The position numbers were made by a program, and so were the translations under genes. The notes under the pieces were generated by a model. The model saw only the letters and a program-made list of their open reading frames with translations. It was not told the origin of the DNA and made no database searches. Source: Sphingomonas carotinifaciens (GTDB taxonomy: Bacteria; Pseudomonadota; Alphaproteobacteria; Sphingomonadales; Sphingomonadaceae). From it: a stretch of DNA of 64,000 nucleotides. The first letter of the stretch is position 1, and each line of letters begins with the position of its first letter. Shown one piece after another: positions 48,206 to 56,479 of the stretch. Location: the NCBI RefSeq assembly GCF_009789535.1, contig NZ_WSUT01000005.1:1141001-1205000 (forward strand), written 5' to 3'.

Positions 48206-48898
48206 ATGGATCTGAAGACCAACACGATCGCGGGATGGGTGCTGGGCGCGTGCGGCGCCGCACTGGGATTGGCGATCGCGGGGGGCATGATCTTCCACGG
48301 CGAACGCCCCGAAAAGATGGGCTATGCCATCGAAGGCGTCGAGGAAGCCGGCGCCGGCGGTGCGCCGGAGGTGGCGATCGCCTCGCTGCTGCCCACGGCC
48401 GATGCGGCCAAGGGCGCGGAAGTGTTCAAGAAATGCGCCGCGTGCCACACGATCAACCAGGGCGGTGCCAATGGCATCGGGCCGAATCTCTATCACACGC
48501 TTGGCGAGCCGATCGGGCAGGGCAAGGGCGGCTTTGCCTTTACCGATGCGCTGAAGGCGGTGGGCGGCAACTGGGACTTCGAGAAGATGGACGCCTGGCT
48601 GCGTTCGCCGCGCAAGTTCGCGCCGGGCACGAAGATGACCTTTGCCGGCCTCGCCAATGCCGAGGACCGGGCGAACCTGCTGGTCTATCTGAACGCGCAA
48701 GGGTCGAACCTGCCCTTGCCGGCCGCGCCGGCCGCCGCGGCGGCGGGCGGCGATGCGGCGCCCGAGGCGGTGCAGAACGTCACCGACGATGTGCGCGGCG
48801 AGACGGGCGCGGTGGCGAACACCGGCACCCCCGCCTCCGGCGCACCGTCGGTCGACCCGCAGGCGGCGATCGAGGGCGAGAAGTCGCCGGTCAAGTGA
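48206..48898 (+). CDS. Membrane-anchored cytochrome c (CycM-like)
   Basis: The 230-residue protein has an N-terminal anchor ([23 protein letters not shown]) and a class I cytochrome c domain with the haem motif CAACH (Cys77, Cys80, His81), Met144 in GTKMTFAGL as the sixth ligand, and YLNAQG at the end. The tail of about 60 residues is Ala/Gly/Pro-rich and acidic. It resembles the membrane cytochrome c552/CycM that links the bc1 complex to oxidases in alphaproteobacteria. Confidence 0.9.
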   Translation: MDLKTNTIAGWVLGACGAALGLAIAGGMIFHGERPEKMGYAIEGVEEAGAGGAPEVAIASLLPTADAAKGAEVFKKCAACHTINQGGANGIGPNLYHTLGEPIGQGKGGFAFTDALKAVGGNWDFEKMDAWLRSPRKFAPGTKMTFAGLANAEDRANLLVYLNAQGSNLPLPAAPAAAAAGGDAAPEAVQNVTDDVRGETGAVANTGTPASGAPSVDPQAAIEGEKSPVK

Positions 48899-48905
48899 TC
48901 GGCGC

Positions 48906-49955
48906 ATGCCGGCGGCGCGGCTGAACCTGTCGCTGCCGCTGGTGCAGGCGCCCATGGCGGGCGTCTCCACCCCGGCGATGGCGGCGGCGGTGTGCGAGGC
49001 CGGCGGGCTGGGGTCGATCGCGCTGGGCGCGAGCGATGCGGCAGGTGCGGCGGCGATGATCGCGGACCTGCGGGCGCGGACCGCGCGGCCCTTTGCGGTC
49101 AATCTGTTCGTCCATGCCGCGCCGCACGATGATGGCGAGCGCGCGGCGGCGTGGATCGACGCGTTGGCGCCGACCTTTGCCGAATTCGACGCGGTGCCGC
49201 CAACGGCGTTGCGTGCCATCTATCCCAGCTTTGCCGAAGATGATGCCATGCTGGCGCTGTTGCTGGCGACGCGACCGGCGGTGGTGAGCTTTCACTTCGG
49301 CCTGCCCGGTGCGGACCGGATCGCAGCGTTGCGGGCGGCGGGCTGCCTGCTGCTTGCCAGCGTGACGTCGCCGGCCGAGGCGGCGGCGGCGCGGGCGGCC
49401 GGGATCGATGTGCTGGTGGCGCAGGGGATCGAGGCGGGCGGGCATCGGGGCGTGTTCGATCCGGCGGCGCGCGACGATGCGCTGGGGACGCTGGCGCTGG
49501 TGCGGCTGTTGGCCAGAGGTCCGGTGCCGGTGATCGCGGCGGGCGGGATCATGGACGGTGCGGGCGTCGATGCCGCGCTGGCGCTGGGGGCGGTGGCGGC
49601 GCAGCTTGGTACGGCGTTCATCGCCTGTCCGGAAAGTGCGGCGGACGATGCGTACCGCGCGGCGCTGATGGGGCCGGGGGCGGCGCATACGGTGATGACG
49701 CGGGCGATTTCGGGGCGGCCGGCGCGGTGCTTGCCCAATCGCTTTACGGCGCTGGGCGAGCGGCTGGCGGCGGCGGTGCCGGCGTATCCGGTGGCTTATG
49801 ATGCGGGCAAGGCGCTGAATGCGGCCGCAAAGGCCGTCGGCGAGACGGGATACGGCGCGCAATGGGCGGGGCAGGGGGCGCCGCTGGCGCGGGCGATGCC
49901 GGCAGGCGATCTGGTGCGGGTGATTGCGGGCGAGATGCGGGGAAAAGCTGCGTAA
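48906..49955 (+). CDS. Nitronate monooxygenase (2-nitropropane dioxygenase family)
   Basis: The 349-residue FMN enzyme begins [31 protein letters not shown] and contains [32 protein letters not shown], the phosphate loop [23 protein letters not shown] and [11 protein letters not shown]. Family members oxidise nitronates such as propionate-3-nitronate. It starts 8 bp after the cytochrome c gene but has no obvious functional link to it. The C-terminal [20 protein letters not shown] is a family feature. Confidence 0.9.
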   Translation: MPAARLNLSLPLVQAPMAGVSTPAMAAAVCEAGGLGSIALGASDAAGAAAMIADLRARTARPFAVNLFVHAAPHDDGERAAAWIDALAPTFAEFDAVPPTALRAIYPSFAEDDAMLALLLATRPAVVSFHFGLPGADRIAALRAAGCLLLASVTSPAEAAAARAAGIDVLVAQGIEAGGHRGVFDPAARDDALGTLALVRLLARGPVPVIAAGGIMDGAGVDAALALGAVAAQLGTAFIACPESAADDAYRAALMGPGAAHTVMTRAISGRPARCLPNRFTALGERLAAAVPAYPVAYDAGKALNAAAKAVGETGYGAQWAGQGAPLARAMPAGDLVRVIAGEMRGKAA

Positions 49956-49957
49956 AG

Positions 49958-50055
49958 CCCTCTCCCCCTCGGGGAGCAGAAGGTCGGTCATGCCCCCGGC
50001 ATGACCTGAACAGCGCGGGGCGCTGTTTACCTGATGCTCCCCGAAGGGGAGAGGG
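49958..50055. repeat. Twin-hairpin intergenic repeat, family B (copy at 50.0 kb)
   Basis: CCCTCTCCCC and GGGGAGAGGG bracket an outer stem (GGGGAGCAGAAGGT with ACCTGATGCTCCCC, two mismatches) and the twin hairpins GGTCATGCC-CCC-GGCATGACC (49986-50006) and TGAACAGCGC-GGG-GCGCTGTTTA (50007-50029). It separates the ends of two convergent genes and may serve as a bidirectional terminator. Confidence 0.92.
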
Positions 50056-50061
50056 GGCGTG

Positions 50062-50955
50062 TTAGCCTACCGCGTCGGCCTTCTTGGCCTGTTCCTCGTA
50101 GAAGTGGCGGACCACGTCCCAGGCTTCCTCGGCGGTCTCGACATAGGTGAAGATGCCGAGATCGCGCTCGGACACCACGCCTTCCTCGACCAGTGCGTCG
50201 AAGTTGATGACGCGTTCCCAGAATTCGCGGCCGAACAGCAGCACCGGGATGGGCTGGATCTTGCCGGTCTGGATCAGGGTCAGCAGCTCGAACAGCTCGT
50301 CAAACGTGCCGAAGCCGCCGGGGAATGCCGCAAGTGCCCGTGCGTGCAGCAGGAAATGCATCTTGCGCAGCGCGAAATAGTGGAATTGCAGGCTGAGCGA
50401 GGGGGTGACGTAAGGGTTGGGCGCCTGTTCGTGGGGCAGCACGATGTTGAGGCCGATGGAATCGACGCCGACGTCCGCTGCACCGCGGTTCGCCGCCTCC
50501 ATGATCGAAGGGCCGCCACCCGAGCAGGCGACGAAGTGGCGCATGCCGTTGGCGTCGCGCGGCAGGCGGCTGGTGATGCGCGAAAGCTCGCGCGCGATGT
50601 CGTAATATTTGCTCTTGGCGACGAGGCGCTCGGCGATCCGGCGCGACGCATCGTCGGTGGCGAGATCGAGCAGCGCCTGCGCCTTGGCAGGCTCCGGGAT
50701 GCGGGCCGAGCCGTAGAAGACGAAGGTGGAGGCGATCTTGGCCTCCTCCAGCAGCAGTTGCGGCTTCAGCAGTTCGAGCTGGAAGCGGATCGGGCGCAGA
50801 TCCTCGCGCAGCAGGAAATCCATGTCCTGAAAGGCGAGGCGATAGGCCGGATGTTCGGTTTGCGGGGTCGAGACGCTGGTCTTGGCGGTCTCGGCATCCT
50901 GGCTGGCACGCGGGAAGACGCGGTTTGGTACGCGGGTATCGGTCATCGCGGCCAA
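50062..50955 (-). CDS. LOG/TIGR00730 family Rossmann-fold protein
   Basis: The 297-residue protein has the core signature FPGGFGTFDELFELLTLIQTG preceded by the GSARIPEP and CSGGGPSIMEAANRGA loops. The 70-residue N-terminal extension distinguishes the longer subgroup. Family members are cytokinin-activating phosphoribohydrolases or nucleotide 5'-monophosphate nucleosidases (PpnN-like). The exact substrate is not evident. An ATG at 50946 is an alternative start. Confidence 0.88.
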   Translation of the reverse strand: MAAMTDTRVPNRVFPRASQDAETAKTSVSTPQTEHPAYRLAFQDMDFLLREDLRPIRFQLELLKPQLLLEEAKIASTFVFYGSARIPEPAKAQALLDLATDDASRRIAERLVAKSKYYDIARELSRITSRLPRDANGMRHFVACSGGGPSIMEAANRGAADVGVDSIGLNIVLPHEQAPNPYVTPSLSLQFHYFALRKMHFLLHARALAAFPGGFGTFDELFELLTLIQTGKIQPIPVLLFGREFWERVINFDALVEEGVVSERDLGIFTYVETAEEAWDVVRHFYEEQAKKADAVG

Positions 50956-50991
50956 ATACGGGAAAGTGCAGCCGCTTGCTAGGGGGCGGCG

Positions 50992-51642
50992 CTACCGGCA
51001 GAAACGGGCGCGGTCGTCCTCCAGATGGAGGTGATTGCGGTGCGCGGCGTTGTAATTGGGGGTCAGCACGGTGCCGAAGCGGCGGCAGGCCGAGGTGCGG
51101 ATCGCCTGCAGGAAACGCTGCGTCGCCGGATCGGGCGAGGACCAGTCGCGCAGGATGGTGATGCGCCGCCCGTCCTTCAGCACGAAGCCGCCGATATCGA
51201 CCGCATTGGCGAGCGCGTGGCCCGAGCGCCGGTCGCCCATGCCGCGCGTGCCGACGATGTTGCGACAGGCATAGGTGCCCATCCCCTCGACCCGCGCGAG
51301 TTCGGAGCCGAGGATCTGATAGGCGGCGGGGGCGACGGCGTTGCGCACCCAGCCGGCAAAGGCCCGCGCCGCGCCGCAGCGCATGGCGGTGACGCCGGTA
51401 ACGGGGACGCCGATATCGGTCAGTTGCACCGCGCCGTAGAGGCCGCAGCCGTTTCCGTAATCCTTCGGCGGCAGCTCGCGATAGTCCACGCCCTCGCGGC
51501 GGAGATCGGCCTGGCACTGGGCGTTTTCACGGGTGGAGGGCCGCAGCGGCTCGGCCCTGGCGCGCGGGGTGGTGGGGCGATCGGTTCGGCCGCAGGCGGT
51601 GAGGGCAAGGGTGAGGAGGAGGATGGAGGTCAGTCGGCGCAC
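50992..51642 (-). CDS. Extensin-like family lipoprotein
   Basis: The 216-residue product starts at a GTG and has a lipoprotein leader (SILLLTLALTAC), a basic linker, then the extensin-like C-terminal domain: NGCGLYGAVQLTDIGV, AMRCGAARAFAGWV, ACRNIVGTRG, SGHALANAVDIGGFVL and HRNHLHLEDD. The SGHA/D and HLH motifs are those of D-Ala-D-Ala metallopeptidase-fold proteins, so a peptidoglycan-linked role is possible. A longer ATG reading begins at 51678. It is divergent from serC across a repeat. Confidence 0.85.
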   Translation of the reverse strand: MRRLTSILLLTLALTACGRTDRPTTPRARAEPLRPSTRENAQCQADLRREGVDYRELPPKDYGNGCGLYGAVQLTDIGVPVTGVTAMRCGAARAFAGWVRNAVAPAAYQILGSELARVEGMGTYACRNIVGTRGMGDRRSGHALANAVDIGGFVLKDGRRITILRDWSSPDPATQRFLQAIRTSACRRFGTVLTPNYNAAHRNHLHLEDDRARFCR

Positions 51643-51705
51643 GGTTCGTCTGTGCGGGAGGGTGTCCGCGGGATGCAAGGGTTTAGCGGTGAAGCGTTCG
51701 CGGCT

Positions 51706-51830
51706 CCCTCTCCCCGCCGGGGAGAGGGCTGGGGTGAGGGGCTGCCAAGCAGCGCTGCACTGTTGGTCTGCCCCTCACCCTCCCCACGGCTGCGCCGCGG
51801 GTCCCCTCCCTCTCCCCGGAGGGGCGAGGG
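51706..51830. repeat. Multi-hairpin intergenic repeat, family B (copy at 51.7 kb)
   Basis: CCCTCTCCCC-GCC-GGGGAGAGGG (51706-51728), then GGGTGAGGGGC paired with GCCCCTCACCC (51732-51780) enclosing CTGCCAAGCAGCGCTGC, then CGGC-TGC-GCCG, and a closing CCCTCTCCCCGGAGGGG. The same order is found at 53.1 and 54.8 kb. Confidence 0.9.
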
Positions 51831-51870
51831 CGAGAAAGGTGCTTGCCCTTGTCATCCTACCTCCTTAGAG

Positions 51871-51925
51871 CCGACGTCGGGCCACGCGGTCCCAACGCCG
51901 CGCGTGCTCTCTGTGAGGAGAGTCT
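51871..51925 (+). ncRNA. Structured leader of serC (candidate serC RNA motif)
   Basis: The leader has the palindrome CCGACGTCGG (51871-51880), a hairpin CACGCG / CGCGTG around GTCCCAACGCCG (51884-51906), and CTCTC-TGTGAG-GAGAG (51908-51923), which contains the ribosome-binding GAGGAG. Alphaproteobacteria are known to carry a conserved serC RNA motif in this position. A match to it is an inference and needs a covariance search. Confidence 0.45.
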
Positions 51926-51927
51926 AT

Positions 51928-53082
51928 ATGACTGATACGACTGCCGCCGACGCCACTCTTGCGCCTGCGAAGCCCGCTACCAAGCCGGTACGCCCCTATT
52001 TTTCCAGCGGTCCCTGCGCCAAGCCTCCGGGCTGGGATGCGGCCAAGCTCGCGACGGACAGCCTCGGCCGTTCGCATCGCTCGAAGCTGGGCAAGCAGCG
52101 GCTGCAATATTGCATCGACCTGATGCGCGAGCTGCTGAAGCTCCCCGATACCCACCGCATCGGCATCGTACCCGGATCGGACACCGGTGCCTTCGAAATG
52201 GCGATGTGGACGATGCTGGGCGCGCGGCCCGTCACCGCGCTCGCCTGGGAAAGCTTCGGCGAGGGCTGGGTGACCGATGCGGTCAAGCAGTTGAAGATCG
52301 ATCCGACCGTCCTGCGCGCCGATTACGGGCAGTTGCCGGATTTGAGCGCGGTCGACTGGTCCAACGACGTGCTGTTCACCTGGAACGGCACCACCTCGGG
52401 CGTGCGCGTGCCGAACGGCGACTGGATCGCCGAGGATCGCGAGGGGCTGTCGTTCGCCGACGCGACCTCGGGCGTGTTCGCCTATGACCTGCCGTGGGAC
52501 AAGATCGATGTCGCCACCTTCTCGTGGCAGAAGGTGCTGGGCGGCGAGGGTGCGCACGGCGTGCTGATCCTGGGGCCGCGGGCGGTCGAGCGGCTGGAAA
52601 GCTATACGCCGGCATGGCCGCTGCCCAAGGTGTTCCGCCTCGTCTCCAAGGGCAAGCTGGCCGAGGGCGTGTTCAAGGGCGAGACGATCAACACGCCGTC
52701 GATGCTGGCCGTCGAGGACGCGATCTTCGCGCTGGAATGGGCCAAGGGGCTGGGCGGTGCCGAGGCGCTGGTCAAGAGGTCGGACGCGAACGCGGCGGCG
52801 CTGAACCGGATCGTCGAGGCGCGCGACTGGCTGGGCCATCTGGCGGAGGACCCGGCGATCCGGTCGACCACCAGCGTCTGCCTGACGGTCGAGGGCGCGG
52901 ACGACGCGCTGATCAAGAAGATGGCGTCGCTGCTGGAGGCCGAAGGCGCGGCCTATGACGTGGCGGGGTATCGCGATGCGCCGTCGGGCCTGCGTATCTG
53001 GTGCGGGGCGACCGTCGAGACCGCGGATATCGAGGCGCTCGGGCCGTGGCTCGACTGGGCCTACACGACCGCGCGGGGGTGA
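51928..53082 (+). CDS. serC: Phosphoserine aminotransferase
   Basis: SerC converts 3-phosphohydroxypyruvate to phosphoserine with PLP. The 384-residue product begins MTDTTAADATLAPAKPATKP and contains RPYFSSGPCAKPPGW, SHRSKLGKQRLQYCIDLMRELL, GIVPGSDTGAFEMAMW, FTWNGTTSGVRVPNG, and the PLP lysine region ATFSWQKVLGGEGAHGVLI. It is the alphaproteobacterial long form. Start at 51928, with GAGGAG upstream inside a hairpin. It precedes serA, the enzyme of the previous step, across a 162-bp gap that holds a repeat. Confidence 0.95.
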   Translation: MTDTTAADATLAPAKPATKPVRPYFSSGPCAKPPGWDAAKLATDSLGRSHRSKLGKQRLQYCIDLMRELLKLPDTHRIGIVPGSDTGAFEMAMWTMLGARPVTALAWESFGEGWVTDAVKQLKIDPTVLRADYGQLPDLSAVDWSNDVLFTWNGTTSGVRVPNGDWIAEDREGLSFADATSGVFAYDLPWDKIDVATFSWQKVLGGEGAHGVLILGPRAVERLESYTPAWPLPKVFRLVSKGKLAEGVFKGETINTPSMLAVEDAIFALEWAKGLGGAEALVKRSDANAAALNRIVEARDWLGHLAEDPAIRSTTSVCLTVEGADDALIKKMASLLEAEGAAYDVAGYRDAPSGLRIWCGATVETADIEALGPWLDWAYTTARG

Positions 53083-53092
53083 TCCCTTCTAG

Positions 53093-53212
53093 CCCTCCCC
53101 ACCGGGGAGGGTTGGGTGAGGGGCTGCCAAGCAGCGCTTTCGCCCGTGTCTGCCCCTCACCCTCCCCATGGCGGAGCCATGGGTCCCCTCCCTCTCCCCG
53201 TGGGGGAGAGGG
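53093..53212. repeat. Multi-hairpin intergenic repeat, family B (between serC and serA)
   Basis: CCCTCCCC-ACC-GGGGAGGG, then GGGTGAGGGGC...GCCCCTCACCC around a TGCCAAGCAGCGCTT segment, then ATGGC-GGA-GCCAT, and CCCTCTCCCCGTGGGGGAGAGGG. It lies between serC and serA in the same direction. Confidence 0.9.
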
Positions 53213-53244
53213 CGAGATTCCAAATTCCTTGCAGGAGCAATGTC

Positions 53245-54822
53245 ATGCCCAAGGTACTTATTTCCGACAAGATGGACCCCAAGGCCGCGCAGATCTTTCG
53301 CGAGCGTGGCGTCGAAGTGGACGAGATCACGGGCAAGACGCCCGACGAGCTGAAGGCGATCATCGGCCAGTATGACGGCCTCGCCATCCGCAGCTCGACC
53401 AAGGTGACCAAGGACATACTGGCGCATGCGACCAATCTGAAGGTCGTCGGGCGCGCCGGCATCGGTGTCGACAATGTCGATATTCCTGCCGCCTCCGCAC
53501 AGGGCGTGGTGGTGATGAACACGCCGTTCGGCAATTCGATCACCACCGCCGAACATGCCATCGCGCTGATGTTCGCACTGGCCCGCCAGTTGCCGGAAGC
53601 CGACGCGTCGACGCAAGGAGGCAAGTGGGAGAAGAACCGCTTCATGGGCGTGGAGCTGACCTCCAAGACGCTCGGCCTGATCGGCGCGGGCAATATCGGC
53701 TCGATCGTCGCGGACCGGGCACTGGGCCTGAAGATGAAGGTCGTCGCCTATGACCCGTTCCTGACGCCGGAACGCGCGCTGGAAATGGGCGTGGAGAAGG
53801 TGACGCTGGACGATCTGCTGGCGCGTGCGGACTTCATCACGCTGCACACGCCGCTGACCGAGCAGACCCGCAACATCCTGTCGGCCGAGAACCTGGCCAA
53901 GACGAAGAAGGGCGTGCGCATCATCAACTGCGCGCGCGGCGGCCTGATCGACGAGGCGGCGCTGAAGCAGGGGCTCGATTCGGGCCATATCGGCGGCGCG
54001 GCGCTCGACGTGTTCGTGACCGAGCCGGCCAAGGAAAGCCCGCTGTTCGGCACGCCCAACTTCATCTCCACCCCGCATCTGGGCGCATCGACCAACGAGG
54101 CGCAGGTCAACGTGGCCATCCAGGTCGCCGAGCAGATGGCCGATTATCTGGTGACGGGCGGGATCACCAACGCGCTGAACGTGCCGAGCCTGTCGGCGGA
54201 GGAAGCGCCCAAGCTGAAGCCGTACATGGCGCTGGCCGAGAAGCTGGGCTCGCTGGTCGGGCAGCTGGCGCATGGCGGCATCGCGCGTATCTCGGTGCAT
54301 TCGGAAGGTGCGGCGGCTGAACTCAACCAGAAGCCGATCGTGTCGGCGGTGCTGGCCGGGTTCCTGCGCGTCCATTCGGACACGGTGAACATGGTCAATG
54401 CGCCGTTCCTGGCCAAGGACAAGGGCATCGAGGTACGCGAGGTGCGGACCGAGCGCGAGGGCGATTACCACACGCTGGTGCGCGTCAGCGTCAAGACCTC
54501 GGACGGTGAGCGTTCGGTGGTCGGCACGCTGTTCGGCAACGAGGCGCCGCGCCTCGTCGAACTGTTCGGCATCAAGGTCGAGGCCGATCTGGACGGGCCG
54601 ATGCTGTATGTCGTCAATGAGGACGCGCCGGGCTTTATCGGCCGCCTGGGCACGACGCTGGGCGAGGCGGGCGTGAACATCGCGACCTTCCACCTGGGCC
54701 GCCGCTCGGCCGGGGGCGAGGCGGTGGTGCTGCTGTCGCTGGACGAGGTGGTGTCGGCCGAATTGCTGGCGACGGTGAAGGCATTGCCGGGGGTGAAGAC
54801 GGCGATGGGGTTGAAGTTTTGA
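53245..54822 (+). CDS. serA: D-3-phosphoglycerate dehydrogenase
   Basis: SerA starts serine synthesis by oxidising 3-phosphoglycerate. The 525-residue protein is the long form with an intervening domain and an ACT domain. It has GRAGIGVDNVDIPAASAQG, the NAD loop LIGAGNIGSIVADRALGL, catalytic Arg in INCARGGLIDE and Glu/His in VFVTEPAKESPLF and TPHLGAST. The C-terminal ACT domain holds NEDAPGFIGRLGTTLGEAG VNIATFHLGR. Start from GCAGGAG and MPKVLISDKMD. With serC it forms the serine unit. Confidence 0.96.
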   Translation: MPKVLISDKMDPKAAQIFRERGVEVDEITGKTPDELKAIIGQYDGLAIRSSTKVTKDILAHATNLKVVGRAGIGVDNVDIPAASAQGVVVMNTPFGNSITTAEHAIALMFALARQLPEADASTQGGKWEKNRFMGVELTSKTLGLIGAGNIGSIVADRALGLKMKVVAYDPFLTPERALEMGVEKVTLDDLLARADFITLHTPLTEQTRNILSAENLAKTKKGVRIINCARGGLIDEAALKQGLDSGHIGGAALDVFVTEPAKESPLFGTPNFISTPHLGASTNEAQVNVAIQVAEQMADYLVTGGITNALNVPSLSAEEAPKLKPYMALAEKLGSLVGQLAHGGIARISVHSEGAAAELNQKPIVSAVLAGFLRVHSDTVNMVNAPFLAKDKGIEVREVRTEREGDYHTLVRVSVKTSDGERSVVGTLFGNEAPRLVELFGIKVEADLDGPMLYVVNEDAPGFIGRLGTTLGEAGVNIATFHLGRRSAGGEAVVLLSLDEVVSAELLATVKALPGVKTAMGLKF

Positions 54823-54840
54823 GATGAGGGGGCGTTAAAG

Positions 54841-54966
54841 CCCTCTCCCCTCCGGGGAGGGTTTGGGTGAGGGGTTGCCAAGCAGTGCTGCTCTGCTGGT
54901 CTGCCCCTCACCCTTCCCACTGCCTGACGGCAGCGGGCCCCTTCCCTCTCCCCGGAGGGGAGAGGG
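54841..54966. repeat. Multi-hairpin intergenic repeat, family B (after serA)
   Basis: CCCTCTCCCCTCCGGGGAGGG, then GGGTGAGGGG...CCCCTCACCC around TTGCCAAGCAGTGCTGC, then ACTGCC-TGAC-GGCAG, and CCCTCTCCCCGGAGGGGAGAGGG. It lies 18 bp past the serA stop and ahead of the DUF559 gene. Confidence 0.9.
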
Positions 54967-54983
54967 TGTGGTAGCTTGCCATC

Positions 54984-55328
54984 ATGAAAACCGATCCGGT
55001 GTTGCGGGACCGTGCTCGTGCGATGCGGCGGCAGATGACCGAGGCGGAAGCGCGGCTCTGGCGGATCATCCGCAATCGACGGATCGGTGGGATCAAGTTT
55101 TCGCGGCAGGTACCCATCGGCCCGTACATCGCCGATTTCGCCGCCAGGTCGCCGCGATTGGTCATCGAACTTGACGGCGATACGCACACGGACCAAGCCC
55201 GCGACGCGCGCCGGACGGTGCAGATCGAACAGCAGGGCTATCGTGTGATCCGCTTCTCCAATCAAGATGTCACGACCAATCCGGAGGGCGTGGCGAGCGT
55301 CATCCTTGGTGATGGAGCGGCGGCATGA
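54984..55328 (+). CDS. DUF559 (Vsr-like endonuclease fold) protein
   Basis: The 114-residue protein matches the DUF559 family: RARAMRRQMTEAEARLWRIIRNRRIGGIKFSRQVPIGPYIADF, then the acidic VIELDGDTHTDQARDARR and GYRVIRFSNQDV. The order F-R-Q, D, E-x-D-G and D is the layout of the Vsr/PD-(D/E)xK nuclease fold, so it may cut or bind DNA. Its stop overlaps the hisZ start (ATGA), and it lies immediately after a family B repeat. Activity is untested. Confidence 0.88.
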   Translation: MKTDPVLRDRARAMRRQMTEAEARLWRIIRNRRIGGIKFSRQVPIGPYIADFAARSPRLVIELDGDTHTDQARDARRTVQIEQQGYRVIRFSNQDVTTNPEGVASVILGDGAAA

Positions 55329-56425
55329 CCGCCCTACTGCCCGAAGGATTCCACGACCGCCTGCCGCCTTTTGCCGACGCTGCCGCGGCGGTCGAGGCGC
55401 GGGTGCTGGAGGCGGCGCGGCTGCATGGATATGAGCGGGCCGATCCGCCGCTGATCGAGTTTGCGCAGGCGTTGGCGTCGCGGTTGAAGGCGGGGGGGCT
55501 GCACGATGCGGTGCGCTTCGTCGATCCGGTGTCGCAGCGGACGCTGGCACTCAGGCCCGACCTGACCGCGCAGGTGGCGCGGATCGCGGCGACGCGGATG
55601 GGGCACCACCCGCGGCCGGTGCGGCTGTCCTATGCGGGCACGGTGGTGAAGCTGCGCGCGTCGCAACTGGCGCCTGCGCGCGAGTGGCGACAGATCGGGG
55701 CGGAGCTGATCGGGCTCGATTCGGTGGCGGCGGCGACCGAGATCGTGCGCGTCGCGGTGGAGGCGCTGAGCGCGGCCGGGGCGACGGGCATCTCGATCGA
55801 CTTCACGCTGCCCGATCTGGTCGACACGCTGGCGGCGGGGCCGTTGCCGGTGGCAGCGGAGCAGGTCGGACCTTTACGCGAGCGACTGGACGCCAAGGAT
55901 GCGGGCGGGGTGGCGGCGATCGCGCCGGACTATCTGCCGCTGGTCGAAGCGGCGGGGCCGTTCGCGTCGGCGATCGAGCGGTTGCGCCGCCTCGACGTGC
56001 ACGGGGTGCTGGCCAGCCGGCTGGATGGGCTGGAGGCGATTGCAGCGGCGCTGGGCGACGGCGTCGCGATGACGCTGGACCCGACCGAGCGGCATGGCTT
56101 CGAATATCAGAGCTGGCTGGGCTTCTCGCTGTTCGTGGCGGGACCGCCGCGCGAGGTCGGGCGGGGCGGCACCTATACGCTGATCCACGAGGATGGCCGC
56201 GAGGAGAAGGCGACGGGCTTCTCGCTATATGCCGATGCGATCGTGGCAACCGCGCCCAAAGCCGAGCGGCGGCGCCTGTTCCTGCCGGTGGGGACGCCGC
56301 ATGCCGATGGCGCGGCGCTGCGCGGGCAGGGATGGGTGACGGTGCAGGCGCTGGAGGCGGACGATACGCCGCAAGCGCAGCTTTGCACGCACGTCTGGAC
56401 CGGCGGGGTGCCGCAGCGGCTGTAG
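55325..56425 (+). CDS. hisZ: ATP phosphoribosyltransferase regulatory subunit
   Basis: HisZ is a class II tRNA-synthetase-like protein without tRNA charging activity that activates the short HisG enzyme in histidine synthesis. The 366-residue product has GFHDRLPPFADAAAAVEAR, RFVDPVSQRTLALRPDLTAQVARIAATR, YAGTVVKLRASQLAPAREWRQIGAELIG and GGTYTLIHEDGREEKATGFSLY. No hisG is present. It is coupled to the DUF559 gene upstream and followed, after two genes, by purA, a common pairing. Confidence 0.9.
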   Translation: MTALLPEGFHDRLPPFADAAAAVEARVLEAARLHGYERADPPLIEFAQALASRLKAGGLHDAVRFVDPVSQRTLALRPDLTAQVARIAATRMGHHPRPVRLSYAGTVVKLRASQLAPAREWRQIGAELIGLDSVAAATEIVRVAVEALSAAGATGISIDFTLPDLVDTLAAGPLPVAAEQVGPLRERLDAKDAGGVAAIAPDYLPLVEAAGPFASAIERLRRLDVHGVLASRLDGLEAIAAALGDGVAMTLDPTERHGFEYQSWLGFSLFVAGPPREVGRGGTYTLIHEDGREEKATGFSLYADAIVATAPKAERRRLFLPVGTPHADGAALRGQGWVTVQALEADDTPQAQLCTHVWTGGVPQRL

Positions 56426-56479
56426 CGGCACGCTTGCCCCTCTCATGCGTTCGCAACCCCGAAAAACCGGGAGACGCAG

